A stretch of DNA of 47,814 bases from Clostridioides sp. (GCA_031261505.1 JAISJN010000020.1:1-47814), one strand, 5' to 3'; counted from the first letter of the stretch, positions 37,913-46,684 are shown. The notes: generated by a model not told the origin, from the sequence alone. Translations and numbers: made by a program.

Positions 37913-38152
37913 GTGAAGGACAAGAATGTAATATTAAATAGAAAAACAATCGAGGCTATGAACGCTATGTTGTACGACTATAGCAGTCAAACTGGAGATA
38001 CTACAGTCAATATAGTAAGTGGATTCAGGGATCAAAATAGACAGAGTGAATTGTTTAATGAAAAGAAGGATGCTGCGGGCGAAGTGGAAGCGAGTGAGAT
38101 AAAATTTCAGCATGAGTATAGTGAGAATATTAGAAATATACACATCAAATAA
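37913..38152 (+). pseudogene. VanY-like D,D-carboxypeptidase fragment
   Basis: 79 aa. ALNxML-like EAMNAMLYDYSSQTGDTTVN, VSGFRDQNRQSELFNEK and GEVEASE match the N-terminal part of the VanY peptidase domain. The sequence then ends without the zinc ligands of the catalytic site (the SxHxxGxAxD and ExWH motifs). With the VanR-VanS remnant it points to a decayed van-like cluster. An intact short product is unlikely to be active. Confidence 0.7.
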
Positions 38153-38470
38153 GAATGGAGTAAGATATGGAAGTAGATAAATAAAGTAGTAAGTTACACA
38201 GAAGATAGAAGAAAGTAAGGAGATGGTTTTTTGTATAGCCTAGTATTCAAAAAATACACCCATTAAAGTAATAATTTGGAATAAATCTTAGCGCAATTTA
38301 AAATAACTTGTAAAATTTAAATACATTTAAAAGAAAAATGAAAAACAAGGTATAAACATGGCGAAAACCTAAAAATGTAAATTGACAAACGTTATCTTGT
38401 TGTAATATATTAATATTATAGGATGATTATCTTAGAAAAGAAAAGTGCAAAATATAGGGGAGTGGCGCGC
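38153..38470. other. Intergenic stretch with promoter
   Basis: About 318 bases, very A/T-rich and purine-rich, with no gene seen. The only clear signal is the promoter at 38382-38411. Confidence 0.6.
38382..38411 (+). promoter_or_regulatory. Promoter of the sigma-region-4-like gene
   Basis: Perfect TTGACA (38382-38387), 18-base spacer, TATATT (38406-38411). Transcription would start near 38418, only a few bases before the ATG at 38423, which supports the downstream GTG 38471 as the true start. Confidence 0.65.
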
Positions 38471-40522
38471 GTGACAGAATATTCCAGTGAAGTTCAGCAT
38501 GTTAGCATAAGAGATTTATTTAACGATCATAGATGTGATTCGTTCGTCAAATTTTGTGAAGATAATAGTCTTATGTACATTGATGAAATTAATGAAGAGA
38601 TCTTGGTAAACTACAGTTACGTACCGTATGTGGGTATAACTAAAGTAGAGAGGGTCAGACAGATTCTAGATAAACTGGACAGACATAGAATGGGTAAAGA
38701 TTATGACGTACGTAGGTCTTTAAGGGTTGACGAGAGGTGGTACAACATACTCGCAGGACATAAGTTATCTGTAGTATACGATATTTTCGAAATCGACTAT
38801 GATTTAGAAGATAAATGCATTCTAGTTGAAGACATACAGGGTAAGTCGCTAGTCGAGTTGGGCCCAGCAGGAAAGTTTAGTTTACTAAGGGTAGTAAATA
38901 TGATAAACGGGATCAGGATGCCCGAAAATATTATTAGGAGTACGAGAAAAAGAGCTAAATTCAAGCCGAGGGATGTTGAGATAATTAAGTTGAGGTATAA
39001 TTGCGACCTCACTCTTAAGGAAATATCCGATGAATATGGGTTGAGTAGGGAAAGAGTAAGGCAGATAGCAAAGAAATTAAAGAGTAGGGTTGAGAAGTAT
39101 CTTTATGGAGAAAATTTCGTACAGGCTCTTAGACTTATCTTTATAGGAAGAGAATATTGTAGCGTGGAAGAATTATACGAGGTATTTTCAAATAGCGATG
39201 AGCAGATTTTGGAGCTTGTATTGAAAGAAGATATAACCTTGTTTAAGTTTGAGCCTTTAGATATAGTATTTTTCTCTTCGGAAAAGCTAGTTGAGATCGA
39301 GAATAAAATGGATGAGTTGGTTTATCAACTTCCTAAAATAGTGAAGGTGTCTGATGGGTGCAGCAGTATTGTATCGTCACTTACAGGTATTGGCTTGGAC
39401 GATATAGATACAGAGCAGGTCAAAGAAGGTCTTACGCACTACGGTTATAAGAAATATGGGGAATATCTATCGCTCAGTAAGCTGACGAATATAGATATTT
39501 CGAGGATATTATTTTCTAATTACATAGATAAACCACTGTACTACGATGAATTATCATTTGAAATGATCGTAGACTTGAGCAAACGATACCTAAACTTAGA
39601 TATCGCCAGTTCGTTCAGAGGATTGGAGAGAAGTATTAGGGATACTGGTAACGTTATCTTAGTCGATGCAAGGACGTATTTGGATATAAATAAGCTCAAT
39701 ATAAATATGGAGTGTACAAGATTTCTTGAGTCTATTTTCCGAAAAGAGTTGGAGAAAAATGAAATAATTAACTCTGGAAATATATTCAACAAATATAGAA
39801 GTGAATTAGAGGGATACGGAATTATGAATAAATACATTCTATATTCGGTGTCGGAGGCGTATTTGTCGGATAAATTTTCAATTGGCAAGGGAAACACTCT
39901 CAATATTTCGAGAGAACTTAAAAAATTAGAGCTCTCTAGAGAAGAAAGGGTTGCGGAACTTATCAACAGAAACGGAGGCAGAATCAAACGCGATGAGGTG
40001 ATAGACGCCTTGGGATGGAGTCAAATCAAATTTGACGACACCTTGGTTAAGTCTGATAGCTTGATTAGGATAGGTGAAATTGTAACTACATTTGAGAATA
40101 TAAATCTGAGTGAGTCTGTGAAGAAGAGGATAATGGATGTATTTGAAGACGAGATTAAAAAAGGATATGTCACATCGTACAATGTATTTTCGAGGCTGGT
40201 ATTAGAAGAAGAGACGGCTAAATTCCTAAGAGACAATGCAGTGGAAGATGCCAATAAATTCTACGGTCTTTTGAGATCTTTGTTTCCAGATGTGTATTCG
40301 AGAGGAGTCTTGTTCATAAAGGACTACAGCAAGTATAGAAATTTCGAGGAAATAGTTTTGTTTACATTTAAGGACAAGGTATTTACGAGAAATGATTTAA
40401 AAACTTTTATTATAGGGTCTGGATATTCTCCTGTGAACTACAGCTCTCTATTTAATAAACTTACACGTGAATCTAGTATTATCGCAGTGTCGGATCATGA
40501 GTTTAGGATAAATCAATTTTAA
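38471..40522 (+). CDS. Large protein with sigma-70 region-4-like helix-turn-helix
   Basis: 683 aa from the GTG at 38471, with AGGGGAG eight bases upstream; an ATG at 38423 is in frame but would be nearly leaderless. Residues about 164-210 (FKPRDVEIIKLRYNCDLTLK, GLSRERVRQIAKKLK) are a clear sigma region-4 helix-turn-helix. There is no region 2, so it is not a standard sigma factor. The remaining 470 residues are charged and helical, with a possible winged helix near 515-555 (LINRNGGRIKRDEVIDALGW). No enzyme motif is seen. It could be a transcription regulator or a defence or mobile-element protein. Confidence 0.75.
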   Translation: MTEYSSEVQHVSIRDLFNDHRCDSFVKFCEDNSLMYIDEINEEILVNYSYVPYVGITKVERVRQILDKLDRHRMGKDYDVRRSLRVDERWYNILAGHKLSVVYDIFEIDYDLEDKCILVEDIQGKSLVELGPAGKFSLLRVVNMINGIRMPENIIRSTRKRAKFKPRDVEIIKLRYNCDLTLKEISDEYGLSRERVRQIAKKLKSRVEKYLYGENFVQALRLIFIGREYCSVEELYEVFSNSDEQILELVLKEDITLFKFEPLDIVFFSSEKLVEIENKMDELVYQLPKIVKVSDGCSSIVSSLTGIGLDDIDTEQVKEGLTHYGYKKYGEYLSLSKLTNIDISRILFSNYIDKPLYYDELSFEMIVDLSKRYLNLDIASSFRGLERSIRDTGNVILVDARTYLDINKLNINMECTRFLESIFRKELEKNEIINSGNIFNKYRSELEGYGIMNKYILYSVSEAYLSDKFSIGKGNTLNISRELKKLELSREERVAELINRNGGRIKRDEVIDALGWSQIKFDDTLVKSDSLIRIGEIVTTFENINLSESVKKRIMDVFEDEIKKGYVTSYNVFSRLVLEEETAKFLRDNAVEDANKFYGLLRSLFPDVYSRGVLFIKDYSKYRNFEEIVLFTFKDKVFTRNDLKTFIIGSGYSPVNYSSLFNKLTRESSIIAVSDHEFRINQF

Positions 40523-40615
40523 GATACACGTGTAACTTAAAAAATCTAAAACTAAACTAAAGCTAGATAATTGGCAATAGCGCTATTTAATAAAGAAAAT
40601 TGAACTAAGGATTGT

Positions 40616-40675
40616 GAGATGCTATATTTTTAAAACCTTCTGGTGTGGGTATAGAAATATAGTATCTCATTTTTT
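40616..40675 (+). terminator. Intrinsic terminator
   Basis: GAGATGCTATATTT (40616-40629) pairs with AAATATAGTATCTC (40655-40668), a 14-bp stem with one G-T pair, followed by ATTTTTT. The 25-base loop is long. Confidence 0.75.
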
Positions 40676-40776
40676 AATGTAAGAATTAAAATGTCGTATT
40701 TGAAAACAATAAATAAACTCACATAACATAGATTTTTGAACAATGCAACTAAATTGATGAACATACCAAATATATA

Positions 40777-40785
40777 TGATATAAT
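40777..40785 (+). promoter_or_regulatory. Extended -10 promoter before ecfA1
   Basis: TGATATAAT is a perfect extended -10. A -35-like TTGATG (40754-40759) is 20 bases from the hexamer, so the extended -10 probably does the work. The leader would be about 135 bases and contain element B. Confidence 0.5.
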
Positions 40786-40802
40786 TAAATGGTAATTCAA
40801 TG

Positions 40803-40878
40803 ATTCCAGTTGGGTGATTTTACCACATGCTGGAATGAGAATTATGTCAGCTACATATGTAGGTGGGGACATAATTCT
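40803..40878 (+). repeat. Palindromic element B in the ecfA1 leader
   Basis: Hairpin 1: ATTCCAG (40803-40809) with CTGGAAT (40830-40836). Hairpin 2: AGAATTATGTC (40838-40848) with GACATAATTCT (40868-40878), enclosing the perfect palindrome CTACATATGTAG (40851-40862). It shares GTAGGTGG..CATAATT with element A. As RNA it would form two strong stems before the ecfA1 ribosome binding site. It could be a mobile palindrome or a regulatory leader; no known riboswitch class is recognised. Confidence 0.6.
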
Positions 40879-40926
40879 TAAGCTACATGAGCGCAAGCGG
40901 GAGCCTAATCCCAAAAGGAGATATTT

Positions 40927-41784
40927 ATGAACAATATTGTACAGGTAAACAATATGACATTTGAATATATAACAGAGGAATCCAGTGTTAAAGCTATCGA
41001 TGACTTAAGCCTAAACGTAAAAGAGGGGGAGTTCGTAGCTATAATAGGACATAATGGCTCTGGAAAATCCACACTGTCTAAAAATTTAAATGCCATTTTA
41101 TTTCCCACAGAAGGAAATATTTTAATCGATGGAATCGATACGAGGATGGAGGATAGACTCTGGGACATCAGGCAGACTGCTGGTATGGTATTTCAAAATC
41201 CAGATAATCAAATAGTAGCGACTATAGTAGAAGAGGACGTGGCGTTTGGCCCAGAAAACCTCGGAATACAGCCTAAGGAAATAAGGGCGAGGGTCGATAA
41301 GGCGCTTAAAGACGTGAATATGTATGAATTTAGAAGAAGGCAACCACATCTCTTATCTGGTGGTCAGAAGCAGAGGGTGGCTATAGCTGGAATAATAGCG
41401 ATGAGGCCGAAATGTATAATATTTGATGAGGCTACGGCTATGCTCGATCCGTCTGGGCGCAAGGAAGTGATGAGGACTATAAAGGAACTCAACAAACAAG
41501 AGAAAATAACAGTTCTTCATATAACGCATTACATGGAAGAGGCAGTAGAGGCAGATAGAGTGATCGTAATGGAAAAAGGCAAGAAGATAGTCGAGGGAAC
41601 TCCGAGAGAGGTATTCAGCCATGTACGTGAATTAAAAGAAATAAGGCTCGATGTACCGTGTATGACAGAACTTGCTAACCTATTGATAGACGATGGTGTG
41701 AATATTCCAGGCGATATACTCACTGTAGACGAGATGGTGGATAAGATAATGGAGTTTAACGGAGATTGTGTGGTTGGGGATTGA
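40927..41784 (+). CDS. ecfA1: ECF transporter ATPase EcfA1
   Basis: 285 aa ABC ATPase of the energy-coupling factor module that powers uptake of vitamins and metals with exchangeable S subunits. Walker [10 protein letters not shown] (41-49), Q-loop Gln90, signature LSGGQ (143-147), Walker B ending Asp167-Glu168. AAAGGAGA ribosome binding site. In related genomes this gene follows rplQ directly; here about 24 kb intervene. Confidence 0.95.
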   Translation: MNNIVQVNNMTFEYITEESSVKAIDDLSLNVKEGEFVAIIGHNGSGKSTLSKNLNAILFPTEGNILIDGIDTRMEDRLWDIRQTAGMVFQNPDNQIVATIVEEDVAFGPENLGIQPKEIRARVDKALKDVNMYEFRRRQPHLLSGGQKQRVAIAGIIAMRPKCIIFDEATAMLDPSGRKEVMRTIKELNKQEKITVLHITHYMEEAVEADRVIVMEKGKKIVEGTPREVFSHVRELKEIRLDVPCMTELANLLIDDGVNIPGDILTVDEMVDKIMEFNGDCVVGD

Positions 41785-41799
41785 TCCTGACCTAGATCT

Positions 41800-41830
41800 G
41801 GACGACGCCCCCATATGTGGGTGGAAGTCC
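41800..41830. repeat. Palindromic element D between ecfA1 and ecfA2
   Basis: GGAC (41800-41803) and GTCC (41827-41830) enclose an inner CCCA-TATG-TGGG stem followed by TGG. The 86-base ecfA1-ecfA2 gap is unusually long for genes that normally overlap or nearly touch, which suggests an inserted element. Confidence 0.45.
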
Positions 41831-41870
41831 TCAAGTTACAACAAAACAATGGTAAAGATGGTGATAAACA

Positions 41871-42737
41871 GTGTCAATTAAAGTGGAAAACTTAACGCAT
41901 ATATACGATGAAGGCATGCCATTTGAAAATAAATCCTTGGATGATGTAAGTTTCGAGGTGGAGGATGGAGATTTCGTCGGTCTAATAGGTCATACGGGCT
42001 CTGGAAAATCTACCTTAATTCAACATCTAAACGGATTAATCAAACAGTCTTCTGGGAAAATATATATAAATGATTTTGAGATAACTCAAAAAGGTCTAAA
42101 TCTGACAGATGTCAGAAAAAGGGTAGGGGTAGTGTTCCAGTATCCAGAGTATCAGTTATTTGAAGAAACTATAGCAAAGGACGTTGCATTCGGTCCGGAA
42201 AACTTAGGATTGCCAAAGGAAAAAATAGATGCCCTAGTAAAGGATTCAATTGAATCGGTCGGGCTAGATTTTGAAGAATACAAGGATAAATCTCCATTTG
42301 AACTATCTGGAGGTCAGAAGCGCAGGGTTGCAATAGCGGGGGTGATAGCTATGGAGCCAGAGGTTTTGATCTTGGACGAGCCTACTGCAGGCTTGGATCC
42401 AGCGGGTAGAGATGAGATATTTGAACTTATAAAAGACCTTCACAGGACAAAAAAAATAACTATTATACTATCATCGCATAATATGGATGATATGGCTAAA
42501 CTTGCAAACACTATATTGGTGATGAACAGGGGTCGACTTGAATTTATAGGAAGCCCGAGGGAAATATTCAAATCACATATCGGAAGGCTGAAGGAAATAG
42601 GACTTGATATACCACAGGTGTTAGAATTGGCTATAAAGCTAAGAGAAAAGGGATTAGACATAAGAGGAGATATTATAACTGTAGAAGAGGCAAAAGACGA
42701 AATAATTAAAGCGCTGAGAGGAAGGGGAAAATGTTAA
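41871..42737 (+). CDS. ecfA2: ECF transporter ATPase EcfA2
   Basis: 288 aa, partner of EcfA1 in the heterodimeric motor. Walker A GHTGSGKST (40-48), LSGGQ (145-149), Walker B LILDEPTAGLDP (166-177). It starts with GTG at 41871; the ribosome binding site GGTGAT is moderate. It overlaps ecfT by seven bases. Confidence 0.95.
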   Translation: MSIKVENLTHIYDEGMPFENKSLDDVSFEVEDGDFVGLIGHTGSGKSTLIQHLNGLIKQSSGKIYINDFEITQKGLNLTDVRKRVGVVFQYPEYQLFEETIAKDVAFGPENLGLPKEKIDALVKDSIESVGLDFEEYKDKSPFELSGGQKRRVAIAGVIAMEPEVLILDEPTAGLDPAGRDEIFELIKDLHRTKKITIILSSHNMDDMAKLANTILVMNRGRLEFIGSPREIFKSHIGRLKEIGLDIPQVLELAIKLREKGLDIRGDIITVEEAKDEIIKALRGRGKC

Positions 42738-43537
42738 AAGATATTACAATAGGACAATATTATCCGAGTGAATCAACTGTTCACAAACTCGACCCTAGAA
42801 TCAAGCTCGTCGCGACCTTGGTGTTTATGGTATCGATCTTCGTGATAAAAAGGTACTGGGTATACGCCATAGTGCTACTTTCATTATTAGCAATTATAAA
42901 ACTTTCAAATATTCCAGTCAAACTCATAGTAAAGGGGATAAAACCTCTGAGATGGATATTGATATTTACTTTTGTTATAAACGTGCTATTCTACCCAGGA
43001 ACAAATATGATTTGGGCTTGGAAATTTTTAAAAATTAGCTATGAAGGTTTGAATCAGGCGATATTCATGGCGATTAGACTTGTATTTTTAGTCGCTGGAA
43101 CATCATTGCTCACACTTACTACCTCTCCGATAGAGCTTACAGACGGTATAGAAAGACTTTTAAAACCGTTTAACAAGATAGGACTACCAGTGCATGAATT
43201 AGCTATGATGATGACTATAGCACTTAGATTCATACCAACTCTTTTAGACGAGACCGATAAGATTATGAAGGCTCAGATGTCTAGAGGTGCAGATTTTGAA
43301 AGCAAGAATATAATAAATAGAGCTAAGAATTTAGTTCCGCTCTTAGTTCCACTGTTCGTAAGCGCATTTAGAAGGGCTGATGAACTCGCAATGGCTATGG
43401 AAGCTAGATGTTACAGGGGTGGAGAAGGCAGGACGAAGATGAAAGAAATAGTCATAACGAGGGCTGACCGCATAGCTTGGGTCGTGCAAGTGGCGTACTT
43501 AGCTATAATAATTGCAATTAGGGTGGTCGTAAAATAA
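42731..43537 (+). CDS. ecfT: ECF transporter transmembrane protein EcfT
   Basis: 268 aa with about five to six transmembrane helices. The two cytosolic coupling motifs are visible in RGAD (about 188-191) and ARCYRGGEGRT (about 225-235), containing the Ala-Arg-x core used to contact EcfA1 and EcfA2. It overlaps truA by one base. Confidence 0.94.
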   Translation: MLKDITIGQYYPSESTVHKLDPRIKLVATLVFMVSIFVIKRYWVYAIVLLSLLAIIKLSNIPVKLIVKGIKPLRWILIFTFVINVLFYPGTNMIWAWKFLKISYEGLNQAIFMAIRLVFLVAGTSLLTLTTSPIELTDGIERLLKPFNKIGLPVHELAMMMTIALRFIPTLLDETDKIMKAQMSRGADFESKNIINRAKNLVPLLVPLFVSAFRRADELAMAMEARCYRGGEGRTKMKEIVITRADRIAWVVQVAYLAIIIAIRVVVK

Positions 43538-44268
43538 TGAAAAACATTAAATTAACAGTTCAATACAATGGCAAAAATTATCCGGGTTGGCAGAGTCAAC
43601 CCGGTACTTTGGGTATAGAAGGAGAGATAGAGAGGGCATATTTTACACTGTTTAGTGAAAAGATAAAGATACACGGATCTGGAAGAACGGACTCTGGAGT
43701 CCACGCTCTCGGACAGGTTTGTAATTTTCACACTGAAAGGGATTTGGATCCAGTGAGGCTTCCAAAGGCTCTAAACTGTAAACTCCCGAAAGATGTTTCG
43801 GTGGTAGATGCAGAGGAAGTAGCGCCAGACTTTCACTCGAGGTACCATGCAAAGGGAAAATGCTATAGATACCTAATGTACAATAGTTTGTACAGAAATC
43901 CAGTCATGAGCGGAATCTCGTATCAAGTAAAGTTCAATCTCGATTTTGAAAAGATGAGGTCGGAGATGGAAAAACTCAAGGGGAGACATGATTTTTCGAC
44001 TTTTATGTCGGCAAAGTCGTCTGTTAAAACCACTACAAGAGAGATTTACGATATTAGGTTAGAGCAAAGAGAAAATATTATAGTACTCGAGATAGAGGGA
44101 AGTGGATTTTTATACAATATGGTGAGGATTATAGTAGGAACACTCGTCGATATCGGCAGAGGAAGGATAACCGATTCCATGGAGGAAATAATAGCATCCA
44201 AGGACAGGGGAAAAGCGGGTCATACCGCACCAGCCTGGGGACTCTACCTAAAAGAAGTATATTATTGA
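43537..44268 (+). CDS. truA: tRNA pseudouridine(38-40) synthase
   Basis: 243 aa. The catalytic aspartate is Asp52 in GSGRTDSGVHALGQ. It isomerises uridines 38-40 in the anticodon arm of many tRNAs. YNGKNYPGWQ near the N-terminus and VRIIVGTLVDIGRG near the C-terminus are family features. The ecfT-truA-rplM order is conserved. Confidence 0.96.
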   Translation: MKNIKLTVQYNGKNYPGWQSQPGTLGIEGEIERAYFTLFSEKIKIHGSGRTDSGVHALGQVCNFHTERDLDPVRLPKALNCKLPKDVSVVDAEEVAPDFHSRYHAKGKCYRYLMYNSLYRNPVMSGISYQVKFNLDFEKMRSEMEKLKGRHDFSTFMSAKSSVKTTTREIYDIRLEQRENIIVLEIEGSGFLYNMVRIIVGTLVDIGRGRITDSMEEIIASKDRGKAGHTAPAWGLYLKEVYY

Positions 44269-44355
44269 TTTAGATAAAAAAATAACTTTGGCTTCACGTT
44301 TTCAAAAATGGCGAAAAATGCCGTACAAAAACTGCAAAAACTTTTGTACAGCGTA

Positions 44356-44389
44356 TTGACAGCCATGGACAAAAGTATTAAACTATAAA
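44356..44389 (+). promoter_or_regulatory. Probable promoter of rplM-rpsI
   Basis: TTGACA (44356-44361) is perfect, but the best -10 (TATAAA, 44384-44389) is 22 bases away and TATTAA (44376-44381) is 14 away, so the exact pair is uncertain. Position before a long leader fits a separate ribosomal promoter. Confidence 0.45.
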
Positions 44390-44401
44390 AGAATGTGTTA
44401 A

Positions 44402-44562
44402 TAAGTCCACTTGCCCCGGACTTAACATAAATGCAAGGTGATAACTAAAGAAGGCATACATAGAGTTTTTACGGAACAAAAACTGGCGTGCAGTCTCTTT
44501 ACGGAGTCAATCTTTACGGAAAAATAAGATCATGGATTTCAAATGAGTCGAGGAGGATTGCA
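44402..44562 (+). promoter_or_regulatory. Leader of the rplM-rpsI operon (possible L13-type leader)
   Basis: A TAAGTCC...GGACTTA stem (44402-44408 with 44418-44424) stands near the start. Further down TTTACGGA occurs three times (44468, 44498, 44513). Structured leaders before rplM that bind L13 are known in Firmicutes; whether this is one was not tested. Confidence 0.45.
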
Positions 44563-44994
44563 ATGAAAAGTTATATAGAAAAGCCAGCTGACGTACAAAG
44601 AAAATGGTACTTAGTTGACGCTGATGGAAAGACATTAGGACGTATGGCGTCTGAAATAGCATTAATATTAAGAGGAAAAAATAAACCTACTTTCACACCA
44701 CATGTTGATGGTGGTGACTGTGTTGTAGTTATAAATGCTGCAAAAGTTAAACTTACAGGTAGAAAATTAGATCAAAAAATGTACAGATACCACACTGGTT
44801 ATGTTGGTGGATTAAAAGAAATATCATACAAACATATGATGGAAAATAAACCAGAAGAAGTAGTAGCTCACGCAGTAAGCGGAATGTTACCAAAAAATAG
44901 ATTAAGAAGTAGAATGATGACTAGATTAAGAGTATATGCAGGTGCAGAACACGGACACGCAGCTCAAAATCCAGAAGTTATAGACTTCAAGTAA
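44563..44994 (+). CDS. rplM: 50S ribosomal protein L13
   Basis: 143 aa from the ATG at 44563, behind GAGGAGGA. The frame is open further upstream but the conserved start [20 protein letters not shown] sets this codon. [20 protein letters not shown] and [20 protein letters not shown] are typical. L13 is an early 50S assembly protein. Confidence 0.97.
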   Translation: MKSYIEKPADVQRKWYLVDADGKTLGRMASEIALILRGKNKPTFTPHVDGGDCVVVINAAKVKLTGRKLDQKMYRYHTGYVGGLKEISYKHMMENKPEEVVAHAVSGMLPKNRLRSRMMTRLRVYAGAEHGHAAQNPEVIDFK

Positions 44995-45015
44995 GGGAAA
45001 GGGGATATAGTTATC

Positions 45016-45408
45016 ATGGCAAACGTACAATATTACGGAACAGGTAGAAGAAAATCTTCTACAGCTAGAGTTAGATTAATAGCAGGTGAAGGAAATATAA
45101 AAGTTAATGGAAGAGACTTAGAAAACTATTTCGATTACGAAACTCTTATAAGAGACGTTAAACAACCATTAGTTTTAACTGGAAATGAAAATAAATACGA
45201 TGTTATAGTAAGAGTTGAAGGTGGCGGATTCACTGGTCAAGCTGGTGCTATAAGACACGGTATATCTAGAGCTTTATTAAAAGCTGATGCAGATCTTAGA
45301 TCTCCTTTAAAGAAAGAAGGATTCTTAACTAGAGATGCAAGAATGAAAGAAAGAAAGAAATATGGACTTAAAGCTGCCAGAAGAGCTCCACAGTTCTCAA
45401 AAAGATAG
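45016..45408 (+). CDS. rpsI: 30S ribosomal protein S9
   Basis: 130 aa. [16 protein letters not shown] and the C-terminal [17 protein letters not shown], whose last arginine touches P-site tRNA, are diagnostic. It follows rplM by 21 bases and is followed by a terminator. Confidence 0.98.
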   Translation: MANVQYYGTGRRKSSTARVRLIAGEGNIKVNGRDLENYFDYETLIRDVKQPLVLTGNENKYDVIVRVEGGGFTGQAGAIRHGISRALLKADADLRSPLKKEGFLTRDARMKERKKYGLKAARRAPQFSKR

Positions 45409-45430
45409 TTTGTATAATTACGGATTTACA

Positions 45431-45460
45431 GGTCGTTTCCTTATGGAAACGGCCTTTTTT
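45431..45460 (+). terminator. Terminator after rpsI
   Basis: GGTCGTTTCC, loop TTAT, GGAAACGGCC (10-bp stem with one G-T pair), then TTTTTT. Confidence 0.92.
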
Positions 45461-45493
45461 GACGTCAAATCAGGATTGACTAGTCTTTGCCCC

Positions 45494-45538
45494 ACTTAAA
45501 TTAGAAATAAGACCTAACTTAAATTAGAAACGAGACCT
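45494..45538. repeat. Tandem direct repeat, 23-base period
   Basis: ACTTAAATTAGAAA followed by TAAGACCT or CGAGACCT: two 22-base copies at 45494-45515 and 45517-45538 with two differences. Located between the rpsI terminator and cwlD; function unknown. Confidence 0.65.
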
Positions 45539-45690
45539 CGCCTAAAAATGTCCGCATAGAGAAAAATACACATAATAATACACATATTGAAAATAGATGA
45601 AAGACACCGGAAATCACGAAGCCCATTAATATTTAAAAAAGTGAATATAAACATCAAACGATAAATATATATTTATTACGGGGTGATGAA

Positions 45691-46410
45691 TTGAAAAAAT
45701 ACATAAGGAAATATATATTAGCTGTGATAATTTTAGCCTTGGGTATAGCTTCGGTATACGAAATCAGGCAGAGCTCAGAGGAGACGATGAAGTATACACC
45801 AGTGACCAATAAGACTATAATACTAGATGCTGGGCACGGAGGCATAGACCCAGGCGCTTTAAATGGCGACCAGTCAGTAAAAGAGAAGGAAGTTAACCTA
45901 GCAATAACCTTAAGATTAAGGGAGCTCATAGAATCGAGCGGAGGACTTGTGATACTCACTAGAGAGGACGATAGTAGCCTATATGAGGAGGGAAAGGGAA
46001 AGACTATAAGACAAAAGTACACTGAGAACCTAAACAACAGGAAAAAACTCATAGATGAGTCAAATGCAGATATGTTCGTATCGATACACCTCAACGCATT
46101 TGGACAGTCTGAATACTTTGGAGCTCAGACTTTCTACCCAGAAGGAGATGTAGAAAGTAAGATATTAGCAAAGAACGTACAGTCTGAACTAAAGAGGGTA
46201 GTAGATAAGACGAACAACAGGATTGTAAAACCTAGGGATGATTTACTCCTTCTGAAAGAAAATAAAATTCCATCAATGCTTATCGAATGTGGATTTCTTT
46301 CAAATGACAAGGAATGTAAGTTGTTGAGCGATAAGGATTATCAGGAAAAGTTGGCGTGGTCCATATATGTGGGAATTCAGAAGTACATGGGTACCGGGGC
46401 GGCTCAATAA
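45691..46410 (+). CDS. cwlD: N-acetylmuramoyl-L-alanine amidase CwlD
   Basis: 239 aa, zinc amidase of the Amidase_3 family. An N-terminal membrane anchor (about 8-22) leads to the catalytic domain with zinc ligands His49 (LDAGHGG), Glu65 (KEKEVNL) and His133 (SIHLNA), and the IECGF motif. CwlD helps make muramic-delta-lactam in the spore cortex, so a spore-forming ancestry is implied. Start is a TTG at 45691 with GGGGTGAT upstream; no in-frame ATG fits. Position after rpsI is conserved in Firmicutes. Confidence 0.92.
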   Translation: MKKYIRKYILAVIILALGIASVYEIRQSSEETMKYTPVTNKTIILDAGHGGIDPGALNGDQSVKEKEVNLAITLRLRELIESSGGLVILTREDDSSLYEEGKGKTIRQKYTENLNNRKKLIDESNADMFVSIHLNAFGQSEYFGAQTFYPEGDVESKILAKNVQSELKRVVDKTNNRIVKPRDDLLLLKENKIPSMLIECGFLSNDKECKLLSDKDYQEKLAWSIYVGIQKYMGTGAAQ

Positions 46411-46684
46411 ATTAAAATAGAACTTAGACAAACGATGAATGAGCATTTAGATGATTAGAAAGAGAAGGGAAATGAACCGGAAATAAACCAGAAAGGTACT
46501 AGAAATAGAGCAAAAATAAAGTAGGAAGAAATCAGAAAGAGACCGGAAAAAGGCTGTGATATTTGCCGACTTTGAGGTCTCTTTTTAACATGTAAGGTTT
46601 GGAATATAAGTGTTTCAATGAATCGATTCCAAAGTGAATAGAAGTAGAACATTTATCTAAAATTATAAATTTTAAGAAAAAGTA
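46411..46684. other. Intergenic stretch before the rRNA promoters
   Basis: No gene seen. The first 130 bases are purine-rich on this strand with loose repeats of GAAA-rich words, followed by the terminator at 46536-46586 and A/T-rich sequence. Confidence 0.6.
46536..46586 (+). terminator. Terminator downstream of cwlD
   Basis: AAAGAGACC (46536-46544) pairs with GGTCTCTTT (46576-46584), followed by further T. The long loop contains a smaller GGC...GCC pair. Confidence 0.75.

Larger units (their letters stand above)
40523..40926. other. Intergenic region before the ECF transporter operon
   Basis: About 400 bases without a gene. It holds the palindrome AATAGCGCTATT (40576-40587), a terminator (40616-40675), an extended -10 promoter (40777-40785) and the nested palindromic element B (40803-40878) that would lie in the leader of ecfA1. 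It is the right junction of the accessory insert. Confidence 0.65.

Noticed and set aside
38423-38470. Upstream ATG start for the sigma-region-4-like protein
   Set aside because: It would start about 5 bases after the predicted transcription start with no ribosome binding site; the GTG at 38471 has AGGGGAG at ideal distance.
16734-40926. Prophage or integrative element
   Set aside because: No integrase, recombinase, transposase, phage structural or conjugation gene is visible, and no flanking direct repeats could be picked out by eye.
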